DNA from: Streptococcus mitis
GTDB lineage: Bacteria; Bacillota; Bacilli; Lactobacillales; Streptococcaceae
Direction of reading: 5' to 3'
NCBI RefSeq assembly: GCF_005844455.1
Contig: NZ_SPGF01000001.1
Coordinates: forward strand, 60,374-124,373
Length of the DNA stretch: 64,000 bases
Positions 27,434-36,050 of the stretch are shown piece after piece. A program made the translations under genes and the position numbers. The notes beneath the pieces are model-generated. The model was not told the origin of the DNA. It searched no databases and saw only the letters and a list, made by a program, of their open reading frames with translations. Each line of letters opens with the position of its first letter. The stretch's first letter is position 1.

Positions 27434-27456
27434 TGTCAAGTTAACTTTTGTATAAT
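27424..27456 (+). promoter_or_regulatory. Second operator/promoter in front of the GyrI-like gene
   Basis: Palindrome TGACA-TATGA-TGTCA (27424-27438) overlaps the end of the WYL gene, upstream of TATAAT at 27451-27456. Same half-sites and 5-bp spacing as at 26473. The centre is about 20 bases from the -10, against about 17 at the other copy. Confidence 0.6.
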
Positions 27457-27486
27457 ATATTTATCAGTACAAAGGAGAATTTTGCT

Positions 27487-28101
27487 ATGAAATATGAATG
27501 GAAAAAAGAGGAAAAATATTTATATGGAGCGAAGCAAAAAGCGGAAATAATAGATGTTCCTAATCAGAAGTTCATTATGATAAATGGAGAAGGCAACTCC
27601 AATTTAACTGATTTTTCAGATAGAGTTTCGGCATTGTTTACATTAGCATATGGTATAAAAATGTTATTTAAAAAGACGAATATAGATGAAAATAATTCTT
27701 CTTACAAAGACTTTGCTGTATTTCCACTCGAAGGCATCTGGAGAAAAAACTCTGGAGAACAATTTGATAAAAATAAATTGAAATATGTAATTATGATTAA
27801 ACAGCCAGATTTTATTACAAGAGATATTTTTGATTTAGCTATTAAGAATGTTAGAGAGAAAAAACCGAATAAATTATATGATGAAATCATTTTTGATAAT
27901 GTAGAAGTTGGCAAAGCAGTACAGATTTTACATATTGGAAGTTTTGACACAGAACCATATTCATTTGAAAAACTAGAAAGTTTTATGGAAAAACATGGTC
28001 TTTTAAGAAAATTTGATTATCATACAGAAATCTATTTGAGCAACAAGAATAGAACATCAGAAGAAAACTTAAAAACCATATTGAGATATAGCGTAAAGTA
28101 G
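27487..28101 (+). CDS. GyrI-like small-molecule-binding domain protein
   Basis: A 204-residue protein of the GyrI-like (SOUL/GyrI, BacA-type) fold: KAEIIDVPNQKFIMINGEGN near the start and DEIIFDNVEVGKAVQILHIGSFDTEPYSFEKLESFMEKHG in the second half, including the repeated hydrophobic-G-x-x motif of this fold. Known family members bind small molecules, and some hydrolyse cyclopropane-type alkylating toxins. The frame is open from 27448, but ATG 27487 after aaaggag is the expected start. Co-oriented with the ClbS-like gene. Substrate here is unknown. Confidence 0.8.
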   Translation: MKYEWKKEEKYLYGAKQKAEIIDVPNQKFIMINGEGNSNLTDFSDRVSALFTLAYGIKMLFKKTNIDENNSSYKDFAVFPLEGIWRKNSGEQFDKNKLKYVIMIKQPDFITRDIFDLAIKNVREKKPNKLYDEIIFDNVEVGKAVQILHIGSFDTEPYSFEKLESFMEKHGLLRKFDYHTEIYLSNKNRTSEENLKTILRYSVK

Positions 28102-28112
28102 GAGGAAATATT

Positions 28113-28655
28113 ATGCCAAGACCAAGAACAAAAGAAGATTTAATGATTGCAGCGAAAGAAAACTATGATAAGTTGAACGTGTTAATTGCTAAGCTGTCTG
28201 ACGAAGAATTAAATACACCTTTTGACTTTTCAAGTGATGAAAAAAAGAAAGAGGCTCATTGGAAAAGAGATAAAAATCTAAGAGATATTTTGATCCATTT
28301 ATATGAATGGCACCAGCTTCTTTTGAATTGGGTAGATACAAATTTAAAGGGAGTGGCAAAACCTTTTATTCCAGCTCCATATAATTGGAAAACTTATGGA
28401 GATATGAATGTGGAGTTTTGGAGAAAACATCAAAACACTTCTCTTGAAGATGCAAAAGAAATGTTTCATAAATCCCATAAAGATATTTTAGAATTAGCTG
28501 AAAGATTTACAAATAAAGAACTGTTTTCAAAAGATGTCTATAAGTGGGTAGGAGGAAGTGTACTCGGTTCGTACTTTGTAAGCACTACTTCAAGCCACTA
28601 TGATTGGGCGATGAAGAAATTAAAAGCACATCAAAAAAATTGTAAGAAAAAATAA
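28113..28655 (+). CDS. ClbS/DfsB-family four-helix protein
   Basis: A 180-residue DUF1706/ClbS-DfsB type protein (DinB-like four-helix bundle): PRPRTKEDLMIAAKENYDKLNVLIAKLSDEEL, NLRDILIHLYEWHQLLLNWV, and C-terminal TTSSHYDWAMKKLKAHQK. ClbS of pks+ E. coli opens the cyclopropane warhead of colibactin; most family members have no known substrate. It starts 11 bases after the GyrI-like gene, after a strong aggagg. Pairing with a GyrI-like protein is suggestive, since both families include cyclopropane hydrolases. Confidence 0.85.
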   Translation: MPRPRTKEDLMIAAKENYDKLNVLIAKLSDEELNTPFDFSSDEKKKEAHWKRDKNLRDILIHLYEWHQLLLNWVDTNLKGVAKPFIPAPYNWKTYGDMNVEFWRKHQNTSLEDAKEMFHKSHKDILELAERFTNKELFSKDVYKWVGGSVLGSYFVSTTSSHYDWAMKKLKAHQKNCKKK

Positions 28656-28675
28656 GCAGATATGGAGATGATAGA

Positions 28676-29551
28676 ATGCATTTTATGAAGGTAAAAGGAA
28701 TATTATCTTCAAAAAATGGAATGAATTTATTCAGAGGTTGTACACATGGTTGTATTTATTGTGACTCAAGGAGTAAATGCTATCAGATAAACCATAGATT
28801 TGAAGATGTAGAAGTTAAAGAAAATGCCCTACAACTTTTAGAAGATTCTTTAAGAAGAAAACGCAAAAAATGTATGATTGGATTAGGTTCTATGACAGAT
28901 CCATACATTAAAGAAGAGCTTAGATTAAATTATACAAGGCAGGCACTTGAGGTAGTGAACAAATATGGATTCGGCATAACGCTTATAACAAAATCATCAA
29001 ATGTGTTAAGGGATTTAGATTTATTGAAAGAAATAAACGCCAAGACTAAGTGTGTTGTTCAAATGACACTTACTACTTATGATGAAAAGCTATGTAAATT
29101 GCTTGAACCAAATGTTTCTACAACAAAGGAAAGATTTGAAACCTTACTTGCTTTAAGAGATGAAGGGATACCTACAATTGTATGGTTAAGTCCAATTTTA
29201 CCTTTTATCAATGACACTGAAGAGAATCTAATGGGCATTTTAAATTATTGCAAGGAAGCAGAAGTAAAGGGGATAATTTGCTTTGGTATAGGTCTCACTT
29301 TAAGAGAAGGGAATAGAGAGTATTTCTATTGTGCATTAGATGAAAAATTCCCCAAGGTTAAAGATAAATATATTAAAACATTTGGAAATAGCTATATTGC
29401 TAACAGCAAGAATAATTCTAAATTAATGAAGATCTTTCATGACTTTTGCGAAAAAGAGAAAATAATGCATGACAATGATATTATTTTTGGCTACTTGAAA
29501 GAATTTGAAGAAAGAGAGATAAGTAGACAACTTAGTATATTTGATTTTTAG
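28676..29551 (+). CDS. SPL-family radical SAM protein
   Basis: A 291-residue radical SAM protein with the cluster motif RGCTHGCIYCDSR (C-x3-C-x2-C) and the layout of the SPL (spore photoproduct lyase-like) / Rv2578c family: GLGSMTDPYIKEELRL and ITLITKSSNVLRDLDLL. SPL itself repairs UV thymine dimers; the function of this short subfamily is not settled. It follows the ClbS-like gene by 20 bases, within the same transcription unit. Link to DNA repair is inferred from family and context. Confidence 0.85.
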   Translation: MHFMKVKGILSSKNGMNLFRGCTHGCIYCDSRSKCYQINHRFEDVEVKENALQLLEDSLRRKRKKCMIGLGSMTDPYIKEELRLNYTRQALEVVNKYGFGITLITKSSNVLRDLDLLKEINAKTKCVVQMTLTTYDEKLCKLLEPNVSTTKERFETLLALRDEGIPTIVWLSPILPFINDTEENLMGILNYCKEAEVKGIICFGIGLTLREGNREYFYCALDEKFPKVKDKYIKTFGNSYIANSKNNSKLMKIFHDFCEKEKIMHDNDIIFGYLKEFEEREISRQLSIFDF

Positions 29552-29592
29552 AAAATAGAAATAATACAAAAGGTTAAGGAGGACTTTTAAAG

Positions 29593-29670
29593 ATGGTGTC
29601 ACAAAGAACTAAATACGATACATATCTTAATATAAGCCCTTTTTTATATTTTCAATTTAGTAAATCATAA
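29593..29670 (+). CDS. Possible 25-residue peptide
   Basis: A 25-codon frame starting MVSQRTKYDTYLN, with a strong aaggagg about ten bases before its ATG. It lies 41 bases after the radical SAM gene. Composition is ordinary. It may be a real small protein or the 5' remnant of a longer gene; nothing else supports it. Confidence 0.3.
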   Translation: MVSQRTKYDTYLNISPFLYFQFSKS

Positions 29671-29710
29671 GGATTACCATGTAAATAATTTAATATTTTT
29701 CATCCATTAT

Positions 29711-29756
29711 GGAGGATTCGGTATGCATAAATGCCGAAGTCCTCCTTTTTTGTTTT
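29711..29756 (+). terminator. Strong terminator ending the WYL cassette
   Basis: Long hairpin ggaggattcgg...ccgaagtcctcc followed by ttttttgtttt. It ends the 26.5-29.6 kb cassette and lies just before the sigma-like gene. Confidence 0.85.
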
Positions 29757-29790
29757 AAACAAGAAAACAAAGAAATGGAGGAAAATAAAA

Positions 29791-30204
29791 ATGCGAAAAA
29801 ATTATTTCTTGTTTGTGAATGGAAAAAAAGTGGAGGTTAGTGAAGAGATTTATAAAGTCTACTGGCAAGAAAAAAATCATGAAAAATATTTGAAGCAGGT
29901 GGATAGAAAAAATCACCTGCTTTTTTTCTCGTCTTTTGATCATGATGGACATTTTGAGGATAGTATAGTTGATGAGGGTTTTGATGTAGATAAGATCGTT
30001 CAGACACAGATGATGATTGAGGCAGTGCGAGATGCACTGTCAAAATTGAATGATGAAGAAAGAGAAATCATTGATAGACTTTATTTCAATGATGAGACTA
30101 TTCGTTCGGTAGCTGAAACGAAAAAAATATCTCATCCAGCTCTCATAAAGAGAAGAAATAAGATATTGGACAAGTTAAGAGAATTGCTGAAAGACTTTAG
30201 GTAG
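29791..30204 (+). CDS. Sigma-70 region-4-like protein of the ICE
   Basis: A 137-residue protein: N-terminal part MRKNYFLFVNGKKVEVSEEIYKVYWQEKNHEKYL typical of small ICE sigma-like proteins, C-terminal region-4 HTH (ALSKLNDEEREIIDRLYFNDETIRSVAETKKISHPALIKRRNKILDKLREL). The ATG at 29791 after ggaggaaaataaaa is preferred over the upstream in-frame ATG at 29731. Its coding region contains a terminator-like hairpin at 29894-29927. Likely a regulator of element genes; target promoters unknown. Confidence 0.75.
   Translation: MRKNYFLFVNGKKVEVSEEIYKVYWQEKNHEKYLKQVDRKNHLLFFSSFDHDGHFEDSIVDEGFDVDKIVQTQMMIEAVRDALSKLNDEEREIIDRLYFNDETIRSVAETKKISHPALIKRRNKILDKLRELLKDFR
29894..29927 (+). terminator. Terminator-like hairpin inside the sigma-like gene
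   Basis: Perfect 8-bp stem agcaggtg / cacctgct with a 12-base A-rich loop, followed by seven T. It lies in the middle of the coding sequence (codons for KQVDRKNHLLFF). It should stop most transcripts unless translation or an antiterminator prevents folding. Confidence 0.65.
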
Positions 30205-30212
30205 TAATGAGA

Positions 30213-30248
30213 AGAAGCGGACAAAGAAAATTTTGTCTGCTTCTTTTT
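30213..30248 (+). terminator. Terminator after the sigma-like gene
   Basis: agaagcggacaaa / ttttgtctgcttct hairpin followed by ttttt, starting 9 bases after the stop codon. Confidence 0.8.
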
Positions 30249-30331
30249 AAATATTGAAAAAAATAACTGCAATTGGTATAATAAATCATCTAATTCGTGT
30301 TATAAAATAACAAAAAATAGCGAGGAAGACA

Positions 30332-30547
30332 ATGATAAGAAATAATATTGAAGTTGATGTGAAAATAAAATGTATTGAAAAAGGTTTAACGCAAGCTCAA
30401 CTGGGTGAAAAAATAGGAACAACTGGGCAATACATCAATAGAATAATAAAAAAACAAAATAATATTATTAACAAGACTTTTGTATCCATGATGGAAGCTC
30501 TCGGATATGATATAGAATTAAATTATGTTAAAAGAGGTAGTAAGTAG
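30332..30547 (+). CDS. Small Xre-type HTH protein
   Basis: A 71-residue HTH protein (DVKIKCIEKGLTQAQLGEKIGTTGQYINRIIKKQNNIINKTFVSMMEALGYDIELNYVKRG). It follows an extended -10 promoter (TGGTATAAT near 30272-30280) and an aggaag ribosome site. Ten bases separate it from the next gene. It probably regulates its own three-gene cassette. Confidence 0.75.
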   Translation: MIRNNIEVDVKIKCIEKGLTQAQLGEKIGTTGQYINRIIKKQNNIINKTFVSMMEALGYDIELNYVKRGSK

Positions 30548-30557
30548 GAGGTGTATT

Positions 30558-31163
30558 ATGGAATATACAGATGATGAGCATAAGATTCTTTCAATTATGA
30601 AAAGGACAGATTTTAAAAATATTTCAAAAAGTGATGTTATAAGCTTTGCTTCTAAAATCGGAGAATTGCGTCCAGAAGTGGCAAAAGAAGTATTAGCACA
30701 ATTTCCAGAATTTGTGAATTTAATGAAATCTGTACTATCAGAGTATAGAGGGGTACTAAATACAATTATTGAATCAGATGATGGAAGTTTAAAAGAATAT
30801 TATTCTGTTGCAAATAAAGAAATGGATTCTGCTATGGAAAGCAGGGAATTATTTTATGATTTGGTTAAAAGGGTACAGTCTGATTGTTGTAAACTCTTAG
30901 ACAATCCGAATCTTGAGCCAGAGATAATTACGGAAATTTTAAATAGAGAAGTTGAACTAGTTAAAATGGCAAATGAAAATGATGCTGAAATACGAAATCA
31001 GGAAAAAGAGATCGAAGATAGAGTAAATAAGAAAGATACAGAAAAAAGAGACTTTAACTGGAAACTTATAGGAACAATTAGTACAGCACTTATAGTAGTT
31101 GCGGGAGTAAGTGCGGGTGTGCTTGGAGGAAAATTTGACTTTAAATTGCCTAAAAAGATTTAA
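30558..31163 (+). CDS. Unassigned protein with a C-terminal membrane helix
   Basis: A 201-residue, mostly helical protein not recognised. The last 40 residues hold one hydrophobic helix (LIGTISTALIVVAGVSAGVLGG) with a short basic tail, so it is probably tail-anchored with the N-terminal part in the cytosol. A helical segment before it (about 130-165) is rich in Glu/Lys/Asn. The ATG at 30558 after taggaggtgtatt is chosen over 30525, which would overlap the HTH gene. Middle gene of a three-gene cargo cassette. Confidence 0.65.
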   Translation: MEYTDDEHKILSIMKRTDFKNISKSDVISFASKIGELRPEVAKEVLAQFPEFVNLMKSVLSEYRGVLNTIIESDDGSLKEYYSVANKEMDSAMESRELFYDLVKRVQSDCCKLLDNPNLEPEIITEILNREVELVKMANENDAEIRNQEKEIEDRVNKKDTEKRDFNWKLIGTISTALIVVAGVSAGVLGGKFDFKLPKKI

Positions 31164-31178
31164 TGGAGAATAATAAAT

Positions 31179-31961
31179 ATGAAGTTTAAAAATTATCTAT
31201 TTGATTTATATCCTTATTTTCCCAAAGGTTTTTCATTATATAATAGAAAGGATCCTGATGTATGTAGTAAGGCGTTATACGATGATTTATGTGAGATGTT
31301 TTTTGATGATGATTCAAAAGAAAAACTTAAAATAACATCTGCATGTAATAAATGCCAAAACTTTGGAAATGGAGATTTTTATACTTTATTTATTGATAAG
31401 GATAAGTATTTATTATCAAGTGACTATATAGGAGCTTCTATTTATTGGGCAAAAAAGGCAGGATTAAACGACAGAATAATTTTAGATCATTTGAGTATTT
31501 CAAGAACAATAGGTGGACACATTCTTTTCCCTAGAGGTGGAAAATTAGTAACTGTTAATCAGGCTAGAGGTGGAGAACCTAAAATTAGGAATGGAATTTA
31601 TAAAGGATATTATGATCGTTTTGATTTAACACTATATGCTATAAAAGAATGGTTTGTGGGAAATAATAATTCAAAAATAGATTATGCTATAGAGAATTAC
31701 CATGAATGGTTTGAACTATTTTTTGATGATGATAATTGTAAAAATGGATTTGAGAACTTTAACGAGTTTTTCAAGTTAGAAGGATTTATATATGAGCAAA
31801 ATAAAATTATAGATTTAATTAAATCAGATTTAGAGAACAATCAGGTTGTCTTTTTAGATAAAGAAGATATTTTGATTGCTAGCACAGAAGAAGAATATAT
31901 AAGATATATGAAAAATCTTAATATCATTATTCTAGAAAGAACTAAAAAAATATTATTATAA
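31179..31961 (+). CDS. Unassigned cytosolic protein (possibly DUF6994-like)
   Basis: A 260-residue acidic protein without signal or membrane segments. Visible features are DYIGASIYWAKKAG, HLSISRTIGGHILFPRGGKLVTVNQARGG and YYDRFDLTLYAIKEWF, a pattern I associate with an uncharacterised family of nuclease- or toxin-neighbouring proteins, but I cannot assign a function. It follows the membrane protein by 15 bases and is closed by the terminator at 32034. Confidence 0.6.
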   Translation: MKFKNYLFDLYPYFPKGFSLYNRKDPDVCSKALYDDLCEMFFDDDSKEKLKITSACNKCQNFGNGDFYTLFIDKDKYLLSSDYIGASIYWAKKAGLNDRIILDHLSISRTIGGHILFPRGGKLVTVNQARGGEPKIRNGIYKGYYDRFDLTLYAIKEWFVGNNNSKIDYAIENYHEWFELFFDDDNCKNGFENFNEFFKLEGFIYEQNKIIDLIKSDLENNQVVFLDKEDILIASTEEEYIRYMKNLNIIILERTKKILL

Positions 31962-32033
31962 AGATTTCAGCACCAGTTAAATAAAATGTGCGTTTTCTTT
32001 ATCAAAAAAATTAATAAAATAGGTTACCAAGAG

Positions 32034-32078
32034 GGATAAATTTTCACTATTAAAGTGTAGGGGGAATTTATCCTTTTT
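32034..32078 (+). terminator. Terminator after the three-gene cassette
   Basis: ggataaatt / aatttatcc stem with an inner cact/agtg stem, followed by ttttt. Confidence 0.75.
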
Positions 32079-32464
32079 GCTTTTGAGGTGGAAGAGAAAT
32101 CTATTCCGTTATTAAGTAAAGAATCCTACATAGCAGAAAGCTAATTGATCTTTGACAACTGAATAGACCAAGGTGGGACGTTATCCATTTGTGGAGAATT
32201 ATGACCTACGCCAAGACTTTTCTGCTAAGAAATTGGTTTAAATGAATACTGGTAAGTGCCAAGGATAAAAGAAAAAGAGCGATAAATAGGAATACATAAA
32301 GGATAGGTGTGGCAATCTATCTCTGTGATACGAATGGTGATAATGATACTTCAATAGTTTACGCCGGCTCGTCTTAATAAGGGGCGGTGGTGAGATTCCA
32401 ATGTAGCAGCCAATGCACCTACCAATGTCATAAAACTTATTATAAAAATAGTGAGGTTAAGACT
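32079..32464 (+). other. Long non-coding stretch upstream of the recombinase block
   Basis: About 385 bases without a convincing gene. It contains GC-richer segments unlike the surrounding DNA (gtttacgccggctcg, ggggcggtggtgag) and the phrase tgatctttgacaactgaatag, often seen upstream of structured leaders. It probably holds the promoter and leader of the small ORF and the three recombinases; no known RNA family could be matched by eye. Confidence 0.4.
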
Positions 32465-32620
32465 ATGAATAAGAAAAAAGAAGTTAAGAAAGATAAGGAT
32501 AAGAAGCAAATAGCCGATGATTATTCTAAGAAAATAACCTACTCTACGAGCGAAAGTGAAAAGCTTGATTTACTTGATATTGTTGAGATGTATCTATGTA
32601 AATCTTGTGTCAGAATTTGA
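32465..32620 (+). CDS. Small lysine-rich protein preceding the recombinases
   Basis: A 51-residue protein, N-terminal half nearly all charged (MNKKKEVKKDKDKKQIADD), then KLDLLDIVEMYLCKSCVRI. The frame is open from 32387, but ATG 32465 after gtgaggttaag is more likely. Position just before the recombinases suits a recombination-directionality factor or a leader peptide; no family recognised. Confidence 0.45.
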   Translation: MNKKKEVKKDKDKKQIADDYSKKITYSTSESEKLDLLDIVEMYLCKSCVRI

Positions 32621-32718
32621 GGGGCTGACAAAGAGAAATAGGGTGCGGTAAAATATAGGTGGTAGAAGTAATCTTCCGAAATGACTATTTGCCAAAATAT
32701 CATTTTAGGAGGATTGTT

Positions 32719-34383
32719 ATGAGAAATACTGCGTGTATGTATCTTCGTCTTTCAAGAGAAGATGGAGACAGCAATGAAAGTAACTCTATTTCAAATCAAA
32801 GACAAATAATCAAATCTTACGCTAAAGAAAAGAACATAGATCTATCTTATGAATATGTAGATGATGGATATAGTGGTTCTAATTTTGAGCGTCCAAATTT
32901 CAAGAATATGATTGATGACCTGAATAAAGGAAAGTTTTCTATCATTATGGTAAAAGACTTATCTCGTTTTGGCAGAGATTATATTGAGTCTGGGAAGTAT
33001 CTGCAAAAGATATTTCCTGAAAAAGGTATTCGCTTCATATCTGTAAATGATAACTATGATAGTGATAATGCAGATGTTAGTGATACACATTTAATACTTC
33101 CAATTAGAAATTTTATCAATGACAGTTATTGTCGAGATATTTCTATGAAAGTGAAATCATCAAAAAAGGTGAAAAGGAAGAATGGCGAGTTTATTGGATC
33201 ATTTGCTCCTTTTGGATATAAGAAAGATGATAAGAACAAACATCAGCTTGTAGTTGATACAGAAGTAGCTCATATCATTGAGCGAATATTTAATATGAAA
33301 ATAGAGGGTTATTCCTCAAAGGCTATTGCCGACTTTCTAAACAGTATTGGAACAGTTACACCATCAAAGCACAAAGAAAATAATGGTGATAACTTCAATA
33401 CTGGTTTTGTTGTGAAAAAAGCAAAGTGGGATGCTAAGATGGTAAACCGTATTATTTCAAATAAGGTTTATATTGGTGTCCTGGAACAAGGAAAAACCAC
33501 AAAGTTAAATTATAAATCAAAGCATGAAGTCGATGTTTCCAAAGAAGACTGGATAGCAATAGAAAATGCTCATGAAAGCATAGTATCAAAATCCATCTTT
33601 ACACTTGCAAACAAAATGCTACTTCGTGATGTGAAACAGTCTAAAGATAAGCCACAAATCCTATCTGGAATGCTTTATTGCAAAGATTGTGGAAGTCCTA
33701 TGATTAGGAGAAAAGTAAGAGACAAGATTTTCTACATTTGCTCTGAATATAACAATGCTGGAGAGTGTTCAAGACATAGTGTAAAAGAAGACTATGTTAC
33801 TCATGCAACTATTCATGCATTAAATGAATATCTATCTAAGTACAATGAGCTGCTTAAAAAAGTTAGCGAAATAGATGTTTCAAAATTTACTGTGAAAGTT
33901 GATTTTGAGTCTTTAAATGCAGAAAAAAGAAAATATGAAAGACTTAGACAATCTCTTTATATGGATTTAGAAGAAGAGCTTATAACGACTGAGGAATTTG
34001 AACGATTTAGAAAAAATTATCTTATCAAGATTAGAGAAATTGAGAAACAAATTATTACAAAGCAAAATATCGTAGATGAACTGAAAATGAAGATAAACGA
34101 TAAAGGTAGTTTCGTTTCTGAGATAGTTCCTAATCTTGGAAGTGATGAACTGAATCGATTGTCTTTAGTGTCTTTTATAGATCGTATTGAGATTGGAGAG
34201 GATAATGCAATTAACTTTGTATTCAACAATATTGAAACAGTGAATCTGCTTCAAGCGATTGTGGATAGTGATAAGGTTGAAGCTAAGAACACACATAAGG
34301 CAAGATTAATATCAATGGACAAGTTATTTGGTGAGCATTTAGAAAGAGCTGAACCTAAGCTTGCAGTTGGAGGTGTTTGTTAA
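32719..34383 (+). CDS. Large serine recombinase 1
   Basis: A 554-residue large serine recombinase: N-terminal resolvase domain (CMYLRLSREDGDSN with the catalytic Ser; GYSGSNFERPNF; VKDLSRFGRDYIE), recombinase domain (GSFAPFGYKKD...), zinc ribbon (LYCKDCGSP...YICSEYNNAGECSRH) and a C-terminal coiled coil. The ATG at 32719 follows ttaggaggattgtt; the upstream frame from 32659 is less likely. It overlaps recombinase 2 by one base. One of three tandem recombinases that excise and integrate Tn1549-like ICEs. Confidence 0.92.
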   Translation: MRNTACMYLRLSREDGDSNESNSISNQRQIIKSYAKEKNIDLSYEYVDDGYSGSNFERPNFKNMIDDLNKGKFSIIMVKDLSRFGRDYIESGKYLQKIFPEKGIRFISVNDNYDSDNADVSDTHLILPIRNFINDSYCRDISMKVKSSKKVKRKNGEFIGSFAPFGYKKDDKNKHQLVVDTEVAHIIERIFNMKIEGYSSKAIADFLNSIGTVTPSKHKENNGDNFNTGFVVKKAKWDAKMVNRIISNKVYIGVLEQGKTTKLNYKSKHEVDVSKEDWIAIENAHESIVSKSIFTLANKMLLRDVKQSKDKPQILSGMLYCKDCGSPMIRRKVRDKIFYICSEYNNAGECSRHSVKEDYVTHATIHALNEYLSKYNELLKKVSEIDVSKFTVKVDFESLNAEKRKYERLRQSLYMDLEEELITTEEFERFRKNYLIKIREIEKQIITKQNIVDELKMKINDKGSFVSEIVPNLGSDELNRLSLVSFIDRIEIGEDNAINFVFNNIETVNLLQAIVDSDKVEAKNTHKARLISMDKLFGEHLERAEPKLAVGGVC

Positions 34384-36050
34384 TGGCAAGGACTTCCAAA
34401 AGATATATAAGAAAAAACGAAGAACAAGTACAAAAGGTATTTTATAAAGCGGGAGTATATACAAGATTATCCAGTGAAAGAAAAGAAGAATGGCGTGAGA
34501 AATCATCGTCTATCGAAACACAGGTGCTTTGTTGCAAAGAGTATGCTTTAAAGGAAAATATCAAAGTCGTAAATATCTACACAGACTATGAATATAGTGG
34601 AACAAACTTTGAAAGACCACAGTTTCAGGAGATGATGCAAGATATTCGTGAAAGAAGAATTAATTGTATTATTATAAGAGACTTATCAAGACTTGGAAGA
34701 GAATATCTTGAGATGGGAAGACTTATAGACAAGGTATTTCCATTCTTAGGAGTAAGGTTTATTTCTGTTAATGATAAGGTTGATACCGTTAAGGATTTAG
34801 ATTCTAAGAAGTCATTTGAAGTAACTCTTAAGAATATCGTCAACGATATGTATGCTAAAGACATTTCGGTAAAAATAAAAACAAGTAAGCACAATAGGGC
34901 AAGAAATGGATATTTTATTGGTTCTGTTCCGCCCTATGGATATAAGGTAATGAAATTAAAAGAGGGACAGAAGTTAGAAGTTGATGAAAATGTTAGGTTT
35001 ATTGTTGAAGAAATGTTCCGACTAACACTTGAGGGGAAAAGCCAGTATGAGGTCGCAAAGCACTTTAATACAAAGGGCTATGCGACAGGAATCGTCTATT
35101 ACAAAACAGGTAGAATTTATAGACAAGATGGAGATCCACAGTGGAATAAAGCTACAATTTCTAAAATGCTTACTAATAGAGCATATACAGGAACTTTAGT
35201 ACAAGGTGTTAAGCAACAAAATCTTGCAAAAGGAATGAAGCAACAATATGTGGATGAAAGTCAGCATATTATTTATGAGGATGCTCATGAACCTATTATC
35301 TCAAAAGAAGACTTTGAAAAAGTGCTGCAAGGGCGAGCAAATAGATTAAAGAACAATGCTTTTGGTGCAGAGATGCATAACTTTGAAAGAGATTATGAGA
35401 ATAGATATAAGGGCTTGATTTTTAATAATGCAACAGGTAAGGAACTTTATCGAAGAACCAGAATTTACGGGACAAACCATGATAGGCTTTATTACTCTTT
35501 TCAAAACGATACTTGCACAGGCAAGATAGATAACGAAGTAAGAGTATTTATTATGGAAAGAGAGCTTGATAAGGCAATGTCTGAAAAGGTAGCAGAGTTT
35601 ATTACTAAGGCTACAAGCAAGGCAAAGCTAATAGAAAGAGTGTCTGCTAGGTTTTTTGAAAGTATAGATAAGCTAAACGAAGATATTTCAAAGCTTAAAA
35701 TTAAGACGGAGAAGGAAGAATTCCTAATTCAAAAAGCTTATGAAGAATATAGCTTAGGCAAGATTGATAGGGAAGTATATAGCCTTAAAAGAGAGATTGC
35801 TCTTAGCCATATTGCAACAATCAATAATGAAGTTATTGCTATTGAAAAGGTTGTAAAAGACCTTGAAAGGGATAAGAAAACATCTATTAAGTGGATTAAG
35901 GACGTATTTTCGGCAAAAAAGGTTGAAAAATTACCATCTGATTTAATTCATAGCTTAGTGGAAAAGATAATTGTCTATGGCAATCATAACTTTGAAATAA
36001 TCTTTAAATTTAATATGGATAGTTTGATGGGAGGTGTTAATATTGAGTAA
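34383..36050 (+). CDS. Large serine recombinase 2 (no zinc-ribbon cysteines)
   Basis: A 555-residue serine recombinase with a complete N-terminal domain (GVYTRLSSERKEEW; DYEYSGTNFERPQF; IRDLSRLGREYLE) and recombinase domain, then a coiled coil. The position of the zinc ribbon (KGLIFNNATGKELYRRTRIYGTNHDRLYYSF) carries no C-x2-C motif, so it has lost the zinc site that its two neighbours keep. ATG 34383 overlaps the previous stop by one base (taatg). Confidence 0.92.
   Translation: MARTSKRYIRKNEEQVQKVFYKAGVYTRLSSERKEEWREKSSSIETQVLCCKEYALKENIKVVNIYTDYEYSGTNFERPQFQEMMQDIRERRINCIIIRDLSRLGREYLEMGRLIDKVFPFLGVRFISVNDKVDTVKDLDSKKSFEVTLKNIVNDMYAKDISVKIKTSKHNRARNGYFIGSVPPYGYKVMKLKEGQKLEVDENVRFIVEEMFRLTLEGKSQYEVAKHFNTKGYATGIVYYKTGRIYRQDGDPQWNKATISKMLTNRAYTGTLVQGVKQQNLAKGMKQQYVDESQHIIYEDAHEPIISKEDFEKVLQGRANRLKNNAFGAEMHNFERDYENRYKGLIFNNATGKELYRRTRIYGTNHDRLYYSFQNDTCTGKIDNEVRVFIMERELDKAMSEKVAEFITKATSKAKLIERVSARFFESIDKLNEDISKLKIKTEKEEFLIQKAYEEYSLGKIDREVYSLKREIALSHIATINNEVIAIEKVVKDLERDKKTSIKWIKDVFSAKKVEKLPSDLIHSLVEKIIVYGNHNFEIIFKFNMDSLMGGVNIE

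Noticed and set aside
32387..32464. Upstream extension of the small ORF (from 32387)
   Set aside because: The added residues are cysteine-rich and ordinary for non-coding leader; ATG 32465 has the better context.
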